DNA of 64,000 nucleotides from VAZQ01 sp035263865 (GTDB taxonomy: Bacteria > Pseudomonadota > Alphaproteobacteria > Rhizobiales > Xanthobacteraceae). The stretch lies in contig DATFQX010000509.1 of NCBI GenBank assembly GCA_035263865.1, positions 1 through 64,000 of the forward strand, read 5' to 3'. The notes under the pieces are model-generated. The model had not been told where the DNA came from. It did not search any database and worked only from the letters and a program-made list of their open reading frames with translations. The position numbers and the translations under genes are program-made. Within the stretch, counting starts at the first letter, position 1. The number at the start of each line of letters is the position of its first letter. This document shows, piece after piece, positions 33,750-44,104 of this stretch.

Positions 33750-33802
33750 CGACCGCTAATCCCTTGGCAGGCCGCGTGAGCGGCTTGAGCCTGCGCGCGG
33801 TC

Positions 33803-33822
33803 CATGCGTATCGTTACGCATG
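33803..33822 (+). promoter_or_regulatory. Hairpin covering the rlmH start codon
   Basis: CATGCGTA, a TCGT loop and TACGCATG form a perfect 8-bp stem. The right arm contains the rlmH ATG (33820-33822). The left arm also resembles a second copy of the gene start (ATGCGTATCGTTA against ATGCGCATCGTGA). Confidence 0.4.
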
Positions 33823-34302
33823 CGCATCGTGATCGCTGCCGTCGGCCGTTTAAAGCAAGGTCCCGAGCGTGAGCTCGCCGAACGCTATTGCAAGCGCGCA
33901 CTGGATGCTGGCCGCAGGGCCGGATTGAGCGCCGTCGATATCGTCGAAATCAAGGAGAGCCGCGCCGGCGACGCCACCCGGCGCATGGTCGAAGAATCGA
34001 TTGCGATTGCCAATATCATCCCCGATGGCGCAGTCATCGTGGTCCTTGATGAACGCGGGGAGAGCATGGGCAGCGCCGGTTTTGCCGCGCGGCTGCAAGA
34101 ATGGCGAGGGCAGCGCAAGCCCGCGGTCGTGTTCGTTATCGGCGCCGCCGACGGACTGGCGCCGAGCCTGCGGGAAAAAGCGAGCCTTGCCATCGCCTTT
34201 GGCGCGGCGACTTGGCCGCATCAACTTATTCGCATTATGCTTATGGAGCAGATTTACCGCGCCGTTACGATCCTGACTGGGCATCCCTATCATCGCGCTT
34301 GA
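33820..34302 (+). CDS. rlmH: 23S rRNA pseudouridine-1915 N3-methyltransferase
   Basis: A 160-residue SPOUT methyltransferase that methylates pseudouridine 1915 in helix 69 on the 70S ribosome. The start MRIVIAAVGRLK, VVLDERGESMGSAGFAARL and VFVIGAADGL (SAM-binding knot) are the family signatures, as is the ending of LMEQIYRA and HPYHRA. It follows rsfS by 70 nt in the order usual for the group. Its start codon is inside a small hairpin. Confidence 0.95.
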   Translation: MRIVIAAVGRLKQGPERELAERYCKRALDAGRRAGLSAVDIVEIKESRAGDATRRMVEESIAIANIIPDGAVIVVLDERGESMGSAGFAARLQEWRGQRKPAVVFVIGAADGLAPSLREKASLAIAFGAATWPHQLIRIMLMEQIYRAVTILTGHPYHRA

Positions 34303-34408
34303 GCGGCGCCATTGCCGCGCAGACGTAAAACAAGAAGAAAATCACGCATTTGCGTGCCCGGCGTCTGTAAAAGCTTTCCCTCGTCTTAATCCAGCGCCAA
34401 TTTTGATT

Positions 34409-35785
34409 ATGACTCGCGCCTGGAACTCCTTCGCACAGAGCATATTGATCCTGGTCGTGTTGGCCTTTCTCATCATCCTCTGTTCGGCGATCCTGACCAC
34501 CGCGGGAACGTGGCCACCGAGCTTCACCGCCGCATCAGCCCAAGCCCCCGCTCCGCAAAGTGGGGTCCCGAGCCTCGATGCGCTCAATGCGCGCGTGCAG
34601 GAGCTGGAGGCGCTGCGCGCCGAGCAGCGAAGAACGCTCGAAAACGAAGCGCGGCTCAAGCGAGAGATCGAGTCGATCGGCGACGACCGGCGCAGATTCA
34701 ATCAGCAACTCATCGACACTGCGTCCCGAGTTAGCGCCGTCGAGGAGCGGGTCGCGCAAACGCAAGGGCGTCTCGAGCCGCTCGAAAATGCCGAACAGGC
34801 GCTGCGGAACTCGTTGGGGCAGCGGCGTAGCCTCATCGCGGAGGTCCTAGGCGCCTTGCAGCGAATCGGCCGGCATGCCCCGAGCGGACTGATGATCAAG
34901 GCCGAAGATGCGCTGCAATCGGTTCGCTCGGCGATGATGCTGGGAGCAGTACTGCCCGAAATGCGACAGCAAGCCGAAGTGCTCGCGGCAGATCTTGGCG
35001 AGCTCGTGCGTCTGCGCCAACAGATTGCCGCCGAGCGGGACCGCCTCGCCCGCGATCTATTCGTGCTCGCGGACGAACGCCAGCGCCTTTCGCTGTACGT
35101 CGACGAGCGTCAACGGCGCTTGGCGGAAGCCGAGCAGGCCTTGACCGACGAACGCCAACGCGCCGCCGAGCTGGGACGCCAGGCAGAGAATCTCAATCAA
35201 CTGATCGCCAAGCTCGAACAGGGTCTGAACACCGCCGCGCGTGCGGCGCGCGCGGCGGCGCGCGCGAGCGAAGACGCAAAACCCTCAGGCAGCCGGCCTG
35301 ACCTCGCAGCGCTCAAAGATCGGGGGCGGCTCACTCCTGCCGTGGCCTTTGCCTCGGCTAAAGGCATGCTGCCATTGCCGGTCAACGGTGCTCGAATCAA
35401 AGAATTTGGAGCGGCTGACGGGCTTGGGGGCACCGAAAAGGGCATGTCTATCGGCGCCCGCCCTGGCAGCCAAATCACCGCCCCATGCGACGGATGGGTC
35501 GTTTATGCGGGTCCGTTCCGCAATTATGGCCAACTCTTGATCCTTAATGCCGGCGGCGGATATCATGTCTTGCTCGCTGGGATGGAACGGATATCCGTTG
35601 ATTTGGGGCAGTTCGTGGTGACGGGCGAGCCCGTCGCGGTGATGGGCGACGGAGCCCAATCGGCCGTTGCTAAAGCGGGCGGTGTAAGCCAACCCGTTCT
35701 ATATGTAGAGTTCCGCAAGGACGGGGTTCCCGTCGATCCAGGTCCATGGTGGGCCGTAAACGAAGGCCAGAAGGTTCGCGGATGA
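34409..35785 (+). CDS. envC: Murein hydrolase activator EnvC-like protein
   Basis: A 458-residue periplasmic protein. A signal anchor covers about 8-32, a long coiled coil rich in Glu, Arg, Gln and Leu covers about 50-290, and a LytM (M23-fold) domain covers about 320-455. The LytM metal site is degenerate: EKGMSI stands where active enzymes have H-x-G-x-D, and YHVLLAGM keeps only one His of HxH. This is the state of EnvC, which activates amidases in cell separation instead of cutting murein itself. The ATG at 34409 was taken over a TTG at 34403. Its stop overlaps the ctpA start (ATGA). Confidence 0.88.
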   Translation: MTRAWNSFAQSILILVVLAFLIILCSAILTTAGTWPPSFTAASAQAPAPQSGVPSLDALNARVQELEALRAEQRRTLENEARLKREIESIGDDRRRFNQQLIDTASRVSAVEERVAQTQGRLEPLENAEQALRNSLGQRRSLIAEVLGALQRIGRHAPSGLMIKAEDALQSVRSAMMLGAVLPEMRQQAEVLAADLGELVRLRQQIAAERDRLARDLFVLADERQRLSLYVDERQRRLAEAEQALTDERQRAAELGRQAENLNQLIAKLEQGLNTAARAARAAARASEDAKPSGSRPDLAALKDRGRLTPAVAFASAKGMLPLPVNGARIKEFGAADGLGGTEKGMSIGARPGSQITAPCDGWVVYAGPFRNYGQLLILNAGGGYHVLLAGMERISVDLGQFVVTGEPVAVMGDGAQSAVAKAGGVSQPVLYVEFRKDGVPVDPGPWWAVNEGQKVRG

Positions 35786-37116
35786 TCATGCCCAAGACTT
35801 CCCTGATTCTCCTCGGTGCGGCGGCGGGCGTAGCCGTGACACTGATCGCAACCCCGCCCCGCATCGTGCTCGATGGGGCACGCGCACAAGCGGCCGCCGC
35901 CGATACCTACCGGCAGCTAAGCCTGTTCGGGGATGTGTTCGAGCGGGTACGGGCGGACTACGTGGAAAAGCCCGACGACAGCAAGCTGATCGAATCGGCG
36001 ATCAACGGAATGCTGGCGGGGCTCGATCCACATTCGAGCTATATGGACTCCAAGAGCTTCCGCGACATGCAGGTGCAGACGCGTGGCGAGTTCGGCGGTC
36101 TCGGCATCGAAGTGACCATGGAGGACGGGCTGATCAAGGTCGTCGCTCCAATCGACGAGACGCCGGCAGCCAAAGCCGGCATCATGGCGAATGACATCAT
36201 CACCCACCTCGACGACGAGCCGGTGCAGGGGCTCACCCTGAACCAGGCGGTTGAGAAAATGCGTGGGCCGGAGAACTCCAAGATCAAGCTCAAGATCATG
36301 CGCAAGGGCCAGGATAAGCCCGTCGAGGTCACCATTATCCGCGCACGCATCCAGGTGCGCTCCGTGCGCTCGCACCTCGAAGGCGACGATGTCGGCTTTA
36401 TCCGCGTCACCCAGTTCAACGAGCAGACCACCGAAGGCCTGAAGAAAGCGATCACCGACCTTTCCACTCAGGCTGGCGACAAGCTCAAGGGCTACGTCAT
36501 CGACCTGCGTAACAACCCGGGCGGATTACTCGACCAGGCGATCTCCGTGTCCGATGCCTTCCTGGAGAAGGGCGAGATTGTGTCGACGCGCGGCCGCAAT
36601 GCCGAGGAGACACAGCGGTTCAATGCGCGTGCCGGCGATCTCACCAAGAGCAAGCCCGTCATCGTGCTGATCAACGGCGGCTCGGCGTCGGCTTCCGAAA
36701 TTGTGGCGGGCGCGCTGCAAGATCACCGCCGCGCGACCGTCATCGGCACGCGCTCGTTCGGCAAGGGCTCGGTGCAAACGATCATTCCTCTGGGCTCGGG
36801 CAATGGGGCGCTGCGGCTGACCACCGCGCGCTATTTCACGCCGTCCGGACGGTCGATCCAGGCGAAGGGCATTTCCCCCGACATCGAGGTGCTTCAGGAG
36901 GTGCCCGACGAGCTCAAAGCGCGCACCGATACGCGCGGCGAGGCATCGCTGCGCGGGCACCTCAAGGCCGAAGGAGACGAGCAGACCGGCTCGCAGTCCT
37001 ACATTCCACCAGATCCGAAGGACGACAAGGCGCTCCATACCGCGCTCGATCTCATTCGCGGCATCCAAAAAAATTCGGCTTATCCGCCGAACCCGAAAAC
37101 CGCCGTGCCGAACTAG
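35782..37116 (+). CDS. ctpA: Carboxyl-terminal processing protease (S41 family)
   Basis: A 444-residue periplasmic serine protease. A signal peptide covers about 1-38, a PDZ domain about 100-185 (FGGLGIEVT), and the S41 catalytic domain about 200-385. Ser303 in NGGSASASEI and Lys328 in SFGKGSVQ form the Ser-Lys dyad; the spacing of 25 residues matches CtpB-type enzymes. The Lys/Glu-rich tail has no known role. Alphaproteobacterial CtpA trims cell-envelope proteins and is often linked with EnvC/LytM factors, as here through a 4-nt overlap. A hairpin follows the gene. Confidence 0.95.
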   Translation: MIMPKTSLILLGAAAGVAVTLIATPPRIVLDGARAQAAAADTYRQLSLFGDVFERVRADYVEKPDDSKLIESAINGMLAGLDPHSSYMDSKSFRDMQVQTRGEFGGLGIEVTMEDGLIKVVAPIDETPAAKAGIMANDIITHLDDEPVQGLTLNQAVEKMRGPENSKIKLKIMRKGQDKPVEVTIIRARIQVRSVRSHLEGDDVGFIRVTQFNEQTTEGLKKAITDLSTQAGDKLKGYVIDLRNNPGGLLDQAISVSDAFLEKGEIVSTRGRNAEETQRFNARAGDLTKSKPVIVLINGGSASASEIVAGALQDHRRATVIGTRSFGKGSVQTIIPLGSGNGALRLTTARYFTPSGRSIQAKGISPDIEVLQEVPDELKARTDTRGEASLRGHLKAEGDEQTGSQSYIPPDPKDDKALHTALDLIRGIQKNSAYPPNPKTAVPN

Positions 37117-37140
37117 GAGAGGCGATTCATATCCAGTGAC

Positions 37141-37161
37141 GGGGCGGCCTGCGGCCGCCCC
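37141..37161 (+). terminator. Hairpin terminator candidate after ctpA
   Basis: GGGGCGGCC and GGCCGCCCC form a perfect 9-bp stem with a TGC loop, 24 nt behind the ctpA stop. No T-run follows, so termination may need Rho or be partial. Confidence 0.6.
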
Positions 37162-37277
37162 GATGCTTTCCGCGGTCTGATGAGGGCTCGCCACCCGTAG
37201 CAGCACAGGCCTCGATTGGAGCCGAGAGGCCAATTATCGACGGCAGCTCTCGCGCGCCCTATCACCACGTGGGAACG

Positions 37278-37790
37278 ATGATGCCGCGTTTCGAATCGCT
37301 ACCTTATCGCCCCTGCGTCGGCACCGTGGTGTTCAATCGCCACGGGCGCGTGTTCATCGGCCGCCGCATCGATGGGCCCGAGCATGTCGACAAGACTCAC
37401 GCCTGGCAGCTGCCGCAGGGCGGCATCGACGGTGGCGAGGACCCCTGGCCTGCGGCACTGCGCGAACTTTACGAGGAAACCAACATCCGTTCGGTCGAAA
37501 AGCTCGGCGAGATCGAGGAAGATCTCTGCTACGACATCCCGCGCGAGATCGTTGGCAGGGCCTGGGGGGGCAAGTACCGAGGGCAATGCCAGAGATGGTA
37601 CGCGCTGCGTTTCACCGGCAAGGACAGCGAAATCGACATTGCGCATCCCGCCGGTGGCCACAAGCCGGAATTTGTCGAATGGCGCTGGGAACGGCTGGCG
37701 CGCGTCGTCGACTTGGTCGTGCCGTTCAAGCGGCCGGTTTACCAGCGGCTCGTGAAGGAGTTCGCGAGGTTTGCGGCCGACGCGAATTAA
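37278..37790 (+). CDS. rppH: RNA pyrophosphohydrolase (Nudix)
   Basis: A 170-residue Nudix enzyme that removes pyrophosphate from 5'-triphosphate RNA and so starts decay. RPCVGTVVFNRHGRVFIGRR is the family beginning, GGIDGGEDPWPAALRELYEE is the Nudix box, and QRWYALRFTGKDSEID is the IalA/RppH-type middle. The frame allows a GTG at 37269 and ATGs at 37278 and 37281; 37278 was taken. The stop codon overlaps the convergent atpC stop by 3-4 nt, so transcripts from both sides must meet here. Confidence 0.93.
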   Translation: MMPRFESLPYRPCVGTVVFNRHGRVFIGRRIDGPEHVDKTHAWQLPQGGIDGGEDPWPAALRELYEETNIRSVEKLGEIEEDLCYDIPREIVGRAWGGKYRGQCQRWYALRFTGKDSEIDIAHPAGGHKPEFVEWRWERLARVVDLVVPFKRPVYQRLVKEFARFAADAN

Positions 37791-38185
37791 GCGACCAGCG
37801 CAGCCTGTAGCGCTCTTAGCCGATCAAGCTTTTGGGCAAGTTTGTCGCGCGTCCAGTCGTCCTTCTCATCGGCGACGTCTTCCTCGGTATCCTTGATCAC
37901 GCCGGCAAGCTGCGTCACGTCAAACTCTTCCACGGGCACCGCCATGTCGGCCAGGACAGTGAGGCCGCCTGGACCGACCTCGGCAAAACCGCCTTCGACG
38001 ACGATTCGGTGCGCCTCGCGTTCGCCGTAAATGACAAGAATCCCCGGCCGCAGCGTCGTAACGAACGGAGCGTGCCCCGCGAGCACGCCGAAGTCGCCTT
38101 CCGAGCCAGGCACGTCTACCTGATTGACCTCTCCGGAGAACAAAAGCTTCTCCGGCGAGACAAGATCAAAGTGGAAGGTGGCCAT
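37787..38185 (-). CDS. atpC: F1-ATPase epsilon subunit
   Basis: A 132-residue subunit of the F1 central stalk that couples rotation and can inhibit ATP hydrolysis. FDLVSPEKLLFSGEVNQVDVPG and GDFGVLAGHAPFVTTLRPGIL are the beta-sandwich motifs. The C-terminal helix pair (about 90-132) is short and ends RLRALQAALVA. It is the last gene of the atpHAGDC operon, 78 nt after atpD. Confidence 0.95.
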   Translation of the reverse strand: MATFHFDLVSPEKLLFSGEVNQVDVPGSEGDFGVLAGHAPFVTTLRPGILVIYGEREAHRIVVEGGFAEVGPGGLTVLADMAVPVEEFDVTQLAGVIKDTEEDVADEKDDWTRDKLAQKLDRLRALQAALVA

Positions 38186-38221
38186 AGGACGCCCGTTGGG
38201 TTCTGGTCGTTATCCGGCAAA

Positions 38222-38255
38222 GGCGAACAGCGCTTTATCTCGCGTTCGCTACTCG
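38222..38255. repeat. Seven-bp-periodic repeat between atpD and atpC
   Basis: GGCGAAC and AGCGCTT on the left mirror TTCGCTA and CTCGCC on the right, again in steps of about seven bases. It is in the short space between atpD and atpC and may form a weak hairpin. Confidence 0.35.
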
Positions 38256-38263
38256 CCAACCAA

Positions 38264-39700
<1,437 letters not shown>

Positions 39701-39741
39701 GGCTGGTCCTTGTTATTGCGCCGATATAGAAGGTTGCGAGT

Positions 39742-40617
39742 TCACACCGCCTCGGCACCGGAAATGATCTCGATCAGCTCCTTCGTGATCATCGCCTGGC
39801 GCGTGCGGTTGTAGGTTAGCGTCTGTTTGCGGATCATTTCGCCCGCGTTTCGCGTGGCGTTGTCCATCGCGGTCATCTGCGCGCCGTAGAACGAGGCGGC
39901 ATTCTCCAGGAGCGCGCCGAAAATCTGCACGGAGACGTTGCGCGGCAGAAGCTCGAGGAGGATCTCTTCCTCGTCGGGCTCGTATTCATAGAACACGCCG
40001 TTATCGCGGCCCGCGCCGCCCTCGAATACGGGCGGAATGATCTGCTGGGCCGTCGGGATCTGGGCGATGATGGACTTGAAACGCGAAAAGAACAGTGTGC
40101 AGACGTCGAATGCACCCTGGTTGTAAAGCCGCAAGATCTTGTCGGCGATATCCTCGGCGTGTTGGAAGGTGAGGGTGCGGACCGCGCGTAGCTCGATGTG
40201 CTCGATGATCTGCCTCTCGTAAGTACGGCGAAGCTGCTCGTAGCCTTTGCGGCCGACACAAAAGAACTTGACCTCCTTGCTTTCGGCCGTCAGTGTATTT
40301 GCCCGCTCGCGCGCAAGACGCACGATCGCCGAGTTGAACGGACCGCACAGGCCACGCTCGGCGGTGCATACCAGCAGGAGATGCACCCGGTTGCTGCCGG
40401 TTCCGGCCAGCAATCGCGGCGCTGTGCCGAGATCGCCGACCGCGGCGGCGATATTGCCAAGCACCTTCGCCATCTGCCGGGCGTAGGGACGCGCGGCCTC
40501 GGCCACGACCTGCGCACGCCGCAGCTTCGATGCCGCGACCATCTGCATGGCCTTGGTGATCTTTTGCGTCGCCTTGGTGGCGGCGATGCGCACGCGCATG
40601 TCTTTGAGGCTGGGCAT
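39742..40617 (-). CDS. atpG: F1-ATPase gamma subunit
   Basis: A 291-residue rotor subunit. The N-terminal helix MPSLKDMRVRIAATKATQKI and the C-terminal helix with MDNATRNAGEMIRKQTLTYN and ITKELIEIISGAEAV are the family ends. The middle Rossmann-like domain has CTAERGLCGPFNSAI. It is 41 nt ahead of atpD and is separated from atpA by a repeat-filled gap. Confidence 0.97.
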   Translation of the reverse strand: MPSLKDMRVRIAATKATQKITKAMQMVAASKLRRAQVVAEAARPYARQMAKVLGNIAAAVGDLGTAPRLLAGTGSNRVHLLLVCTAERGLCGPFNSAIVRLARERANTLTAESKEVKFFCVGRKGYEQLRRTYERQIIEHIELRAVRTLTFQHAEDIADKILRLYNQGAFDVCTLFFSRFKSIIAQIPTAQQIIPPVFEGGAGRDNGVFYEYEPDEEEILLELLPRNVSVQIFGALLENAASFYGAQMTAMDNATRNAGEMIRKQTLTYNRTRQAMITKELIEIISGAEAV

Positions 40618-40629
40618 TTGAGGTCGGAT

Positions 40630-40730
40630 GACAGAGGACGGACGACAGAGGACGGAGAAGCGAACGATCCCGTCAGACGTCGATCATTGGCCGTCGATCA
40701 CCTGTCGTCTGTTCTCCATCTCCTGTCGTC
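40630..40730. repeat. Seven-bp-periodic repeat array between atpA and atpG
   Basis: GACAGAGGACGGA occurs at 40630 and 40644 (14 bp apart), CGTCGATCA at 40678 and 40692 (14 bp apart), and CCTGTCGTC at 40701 and 40722 (21 bp apart). All periods are multiples of seven. The array fills almost the whole gap between the two coding regions. Confidence 0.65.
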
Positions 40731-40734
40731 GGCT

Positions 40735-42264
40735 TCACGCGAAGGTCTTGGCATATCCGTCGACCGCGGCTTTGACCTTGGCAGCGGTGGCGTCATCGAG
40801 ATCCCGGCTATCGCGGATAGCGGAGAGGACGTCCGCGTGTTGCGTACGCACCAGTGTCAACAGGCCCTCCTCAAAGGCGCGCACCCGATCGACGGGAATA
40901 GGATCGAGATAGCCGTGGACTCCGGCATAGATGACGACCACCTGCTCCTCCATCTTGAGCGGCGAAAACTGCGGCTGCTTGAGCAGTTCGGTGAGCCGCG
41001 CGCCCCGGTTGAGCAGGCGCTGGGTCGTGGCATCGAGATCGGAGCCGAACTGCGCGAATGCCGCCATTTCGCGATACTGCGCGAGTTCGCCTTTGATGCG
41101 CCCGGCGACCTTCTTCATCGCCTTGGTCTGCGCGGCGGAGCCGACGCGTGACACGGACAGCCCAACGTTCACCGCCGGGCGGATGCCCTGATAGAACAAG
41201 TCCGTCTCCAGAAAGATCTGTCCGTCGGTGATCGAGATGACGTTGGTCGGGATATAGGCGGAGACGTCGTTCGCCTGCGTCTCGATGATGGGAAGCCCCG
41301 TGAGCGATCCCGCCTTGTGGTCCTCGTTCATCTTGGCGGCGCGTTCGAGCAGCCGCGAGTGCAGATAAAAAACGTCGCCGGGATAGGCCTCGCGTCCGGG
41401 CGGACGGCGCAACAACAGCGACATCTGCCGATATGCGACGGCCTGTTTCGAGAGGTCATCGTAGACGATCACCGCGTGCATGCCGTTATCGCGGAAATAT
41501 TCTCCCATGGTACAGCCGGAAAAGGGCGCGAGAAATTGCATCGGCGCGGGATCGGACGCTGTCGCCGAAACGATGATCGAATAATCGAGCGCGTCGTGCT
41601 CCTCCAGCACCTTGGCGAATTGCACCACGGTCGAGCGTTTCTGGCCGACGGCCACATAGACACAATAGAGCTTGACCTTCTCGTCGCCCGTGGCGTTCAG
41701 CGCCTTCTGATTGAGAATGGTGTCGAGCGCAATCGCGGTCTTGCCTGTCTGCCGGTCGCCGATGATCAGCTCACGCTGGCCGCGGCCGATCGGAATGAGC
41801 GCGTCAATGGCCTTGAGGCCGGTGGCCATTGGTTCATTCACGGATCTGCGCGGGATGATGCCGGGCGCTTTGACGTCCACGCGTCTGCGCTCCTTTGCAT
41901 CGATCGGGCCCTTGCCATCGATCGGGTTGCCGAGCGCGTCGACGACGCGACCGAGCAACGCCTTGCCGACAGGCGCGTCGACGATGGCGCGCGTGCGCTT
42001 GACCGTCTGACCTTCCTTGATCTCGCGGTCCTCACCGAAGATCACGATGCCGACGTTGTCGATCTCGAGATTGAGCGCCATTCCGCGTACGCCGTTCTCG
42101 AACTCGACCATCTCGCCGGCCTCAACGTTGTCGAGGCCATAGACGCGAGCGACGCCGTCACCGACCGAGAGAACCTGGCCGACCTCCGTGACTTCGGCCT
42201 CCTGGCCGAAGTTTTTGATCTGCTCTTTCAGAATTGCCGAAATTTCGGCAGGGCGGATGTCCAT
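40735..42264 (-). CDS. atpA: F1-ATPase alpha subunit
   Basis: A 509-residue nucleotide-binding subunit. MDIRPAEISAILKEQIKNF is the family beginning, the P-loop is GDRQTGKTAIALD near 170, and GRPPGREAYPGDVFYLHSR and the arginine-finger region VGLSVSRVGSAAQ follow. It alternates with beta in the F1 head. The ATG shares its A with the TGA stop of atpH, so the two are translationally coupled. Confidence 0.98.
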   Translation of the reverse strand: MDIRPAEISAILKEQIKNFGQEAEVTEVGQVLSVGDGVARVYGLDNVEAGEMVEFENGVRGMALNLEIDNVGIVIFGEDREIKEGQTVKRTRAIVDAPVGKALLGRVVDALGNPIDGKGPIDAKERRRVDVKAPGIIPRRSVNEPMATGLKAIDALIPIGRGQRELIIGDRQTGKTAIALDTILNQKALNATGDEKVKLYCVYVAVGQKRSTVVQFAKVLEEHDALDYSIIVSATASDPAPMQFLAPFSGCTMGEYFRDNGMHAVIVYDDLSKQAVAYRQMSLLLRRPPGREAYPGDVFYLHSRLLERAAKMNEDHKAGSLTGLPIIETQANDVSAYIPTNVISITDGQIFLETDLFYQGIRPAVNVGLSVSRVGSAAQTKAMKKVAGRIKGELAQYREMAAFAQFGSDLDATTQRLLNRGARLTELLKQPQFSPLKMEEQVVVIYAGVHGYLDPIPVDRVRAFEEGLLTLVRTQHADVLSAIRDSRDLDDATAAKVKAAVDGYAKTFA

Positions 42265-42824
42265 CAGTGGACCTCTTTCATCGCGACCTTCATCGCATTG
42301 AGTTTTGTGCGCAGCGAGCTGTCGACCATGCGCGAGCCGAGCTTGACGACGAGACCCCCGATGATCGAGGGCTCGACCTTCACTTTCATCTCGACATGCT
42401 TCTTGGTTACGGCCGTCAGCGCATCCTTGATGGCGGCAAGATGTGCCTCACTCGGTTGCTCGGCGAGCGTGACTTCGGCAGTGACCTCACCCTCGTGCTT
42501 GGCGACGAGCGCCCGGTAGGCGCGCGCCACGTCGAGCGCCGCGAAAAGTCGCCGGTTGGTTCCCAGCAGTTTGAGGACATTGGCGGCAAGCCCATCGATG
42601 CCCGCGCGGTCAAGAACGCCCGAGAGCGCGCGTGTCTGCTCCTCGGCGGAGAAGACGGGGCTCCTCAGCAGACGAGCCAAATCGGCGACCTCATCGACAA
42701 GGGCTTCGAAACGATCGAGATCAACCTTGACGCGATCGATACCGTTCTGTTCGCGCGCGAGCTCGAACAAGGCGGTCGCGTAGCGGCCCGCCATGCCCGA
42801 GACGATTGTCTGTTCGCCTGCCAC
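42264..42824 (-). CDS. atpH: F1-ATPase delta subunit
   Basis: A 186-residue peripheral-stalk subunit (OSCP) that ties F1 to the stator. SGMAGRYATALFELARE at the start and the C-terminal beta-strand region VEPSIIGGLVVKLGSRMVDSS are diagnostic. The frame is open to 43052; GTG 42824, 6 nt behind GGAAGAG, gives the family length. It leads the atpHAGDC operon; Fo genes are elsewhere, as usual in alphaproteobacteria. Confidence 0.95.
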   Translation of the reverse strand: MAGEQTIVSGMAGRYATALFELAREQNGIDRVKVDLDRFEALVDEVADLARLLRSPVFSAEEQTRALSGVLDRAGIDGLAANVLKLLGTNRRLFAALDVARAYRALVAKHEGEVTAEVTLAEQPSEAHLAAIKDALTAVTKKHVEMKVKVEPSIIGGLVVKLGSRMVDSSLRTKLNAMKVAMKEVH

Positions 42825-43112
42825 GTTGATCTCTTCCGGCAATTCCGAGGGATCGGCACCGCCGTGGACGGTGGGCGCGAAGCCCTTGAGATTCAATGGA
42901 ACTCTGCATTTCCGCGGAAGAACGCCGGCGCGCTCCCAAAACCCGCGAGATCGCGCGGTTGCGTAACATACCGCCAACTGCGGTGCAACATGACGAAAGG
43001 TCCGCACCGGGGTCGGTATTTTTGCCAACCAACGAGCCTTGCGCGAGCACACGGCGGCGGTGCTAAACCCGTTCCTCCTCTCCTCTTCTCTTGCCCTGCC
43101 GGAACGCTCAAC

Positions 43113-44039
43113 GTGTCACCCGCCTCCACCCATGACGCCGCCGACCCGACGGCTCGCCTCATGCTGGTCGCGGTGAGCCTTGCCTGGGGGCTGAGCTGGC
43201 CGGCCATGAAGATTGCGCTCAACGAGATACCCCCGTTCAGCATGCGCGTGAGCACGTCGGGGCTGGCGACGGTTGCATTGTTTGCGCTTGCAGTCATGCA
43301 GCGGCGCCCGCTCAAGGTTAAGAGCGGCCGAGCGCGCGCACACCTTGTCATCGCGGGCTGCCTCAACATTGCGTGCTTCACGCTCTTTACCGCCTTCGCG
43401 CAACTTGCGACCGCAACCTCTCGCGTGGCGGTTCTCATCTACACCATGCCGATCTGGGCCGCATTGCTGGCCTATCCGGTCCTCAGCGAGCGGTTCAATC
43501 TCTCGCGTGGCATTTCGCTCCTGCTGGGCGTCCTTGGATTGGCCGTGCTGATCTATCCGCTGATCGGATCGAGCGACTTGATCGGCCTTGCTCTCGCTCT
43601 GGCGACGGCGACGAGTTGGGCAGCCGGTACAGTCTACTTGAAATGGGCGCAGATCGACGCCGATCCGATGGCAATCTCGGCGTGGCAGCTCTTTGTGGGG
43701 CTCCTGGTCACCGTCGCCGGATTGTTCGTCGTCGAAGGGTCGCTCCACCTTTGGCCCGTTCACCCTCGCGCACTTTGGGCGTTGGCCTTTTCTGCAGTCT
43801 TCGGGTCAGCCTTCGCCTATCTGCTCTGGTTCGAGATCGTGCGCAGGTTGCCACCAACGACCGCGTCCCTCGGCGTGCTGAGCGTTCCGGTCGTTGGCAT
43901 CGTGGCCTCAGTGCTGATCCTGGGCGAGCGACCGACTATCACCGATATGGTCGGCTCCGCGCTCATCTTGGCGGCCGCCGCCACAGTATTGCTCGGACCC
44001 AATGTACGCCCATCGGAGACGGCTCCGATCGAACAATGA
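43113..44039 (+). CDS. DMT-family (EamA) transporter
   Basis: A 308-residue inner-membrane protein with ten hydrophobic helices arranged as two EamA repeats. LAWGLSWPAMKIALNEIPP starts the first repeat, and WAAGTVYLKWAQIDADPMA starts the second. EamA proteins mostly export amino acids or metabolites; the substrate is unknown. GTG 43113 behind GGAACG was taken; an in-frame ATG at 42990 would add 41 residues with a basic, non-conserved look. It is divergent from atpH. Confidence 0.82.
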   Translation: MSPASTHDAADPTARLMLVAVSLAWGLSWPAMKIALNEIPPFSMRVSTSGLATVALFALAVMQRRPLKVKSGRARAHLVIAGCLNIACFTLFTAFAQLATATSRVAVLIYTMPIWAALLAYPVLSERFNLSRGISLLLGVLGLAVLIYPLIGSSDLIGLALALATATSWAAGTVYLKWAQIDADPMAISAWQLFVGLLVTVAGLFVVEGSLHLWPVHPRALWALAFSAVFGSAFAYLLWFEIVRRLPPTTASLGVLSVPVVGIVASVLILGERPTITDMVGSALILAAAATVLLGPNVRPSETAPIEQ

Positions 44040-44104
44040 CTTCGCCGACGATTGGGTCGGCGGACTTGCGGGACACCTGCCCTGAGCTCGCTCGGGGCGA
44101 CAAA

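Noticed and set aside
33803..33822. Earlier ATG at 33804 as rlmH start
   Set aside because: It is not in the rlmH frame; the conserved protein begins at 33820.
40630..40730. Repeat array considered as a CRISPR
   Set aside because: Repeats are 9-13 bp and directly adjacent or 21 bp apart; there are no spacers of uniform length and no cas genes.
41317..42519. 400-codon plus-strand open frame opposite atpA and atpH
   Set aside because: Antisense shadow of the alpha subunit gene; no motif or ribosome site.
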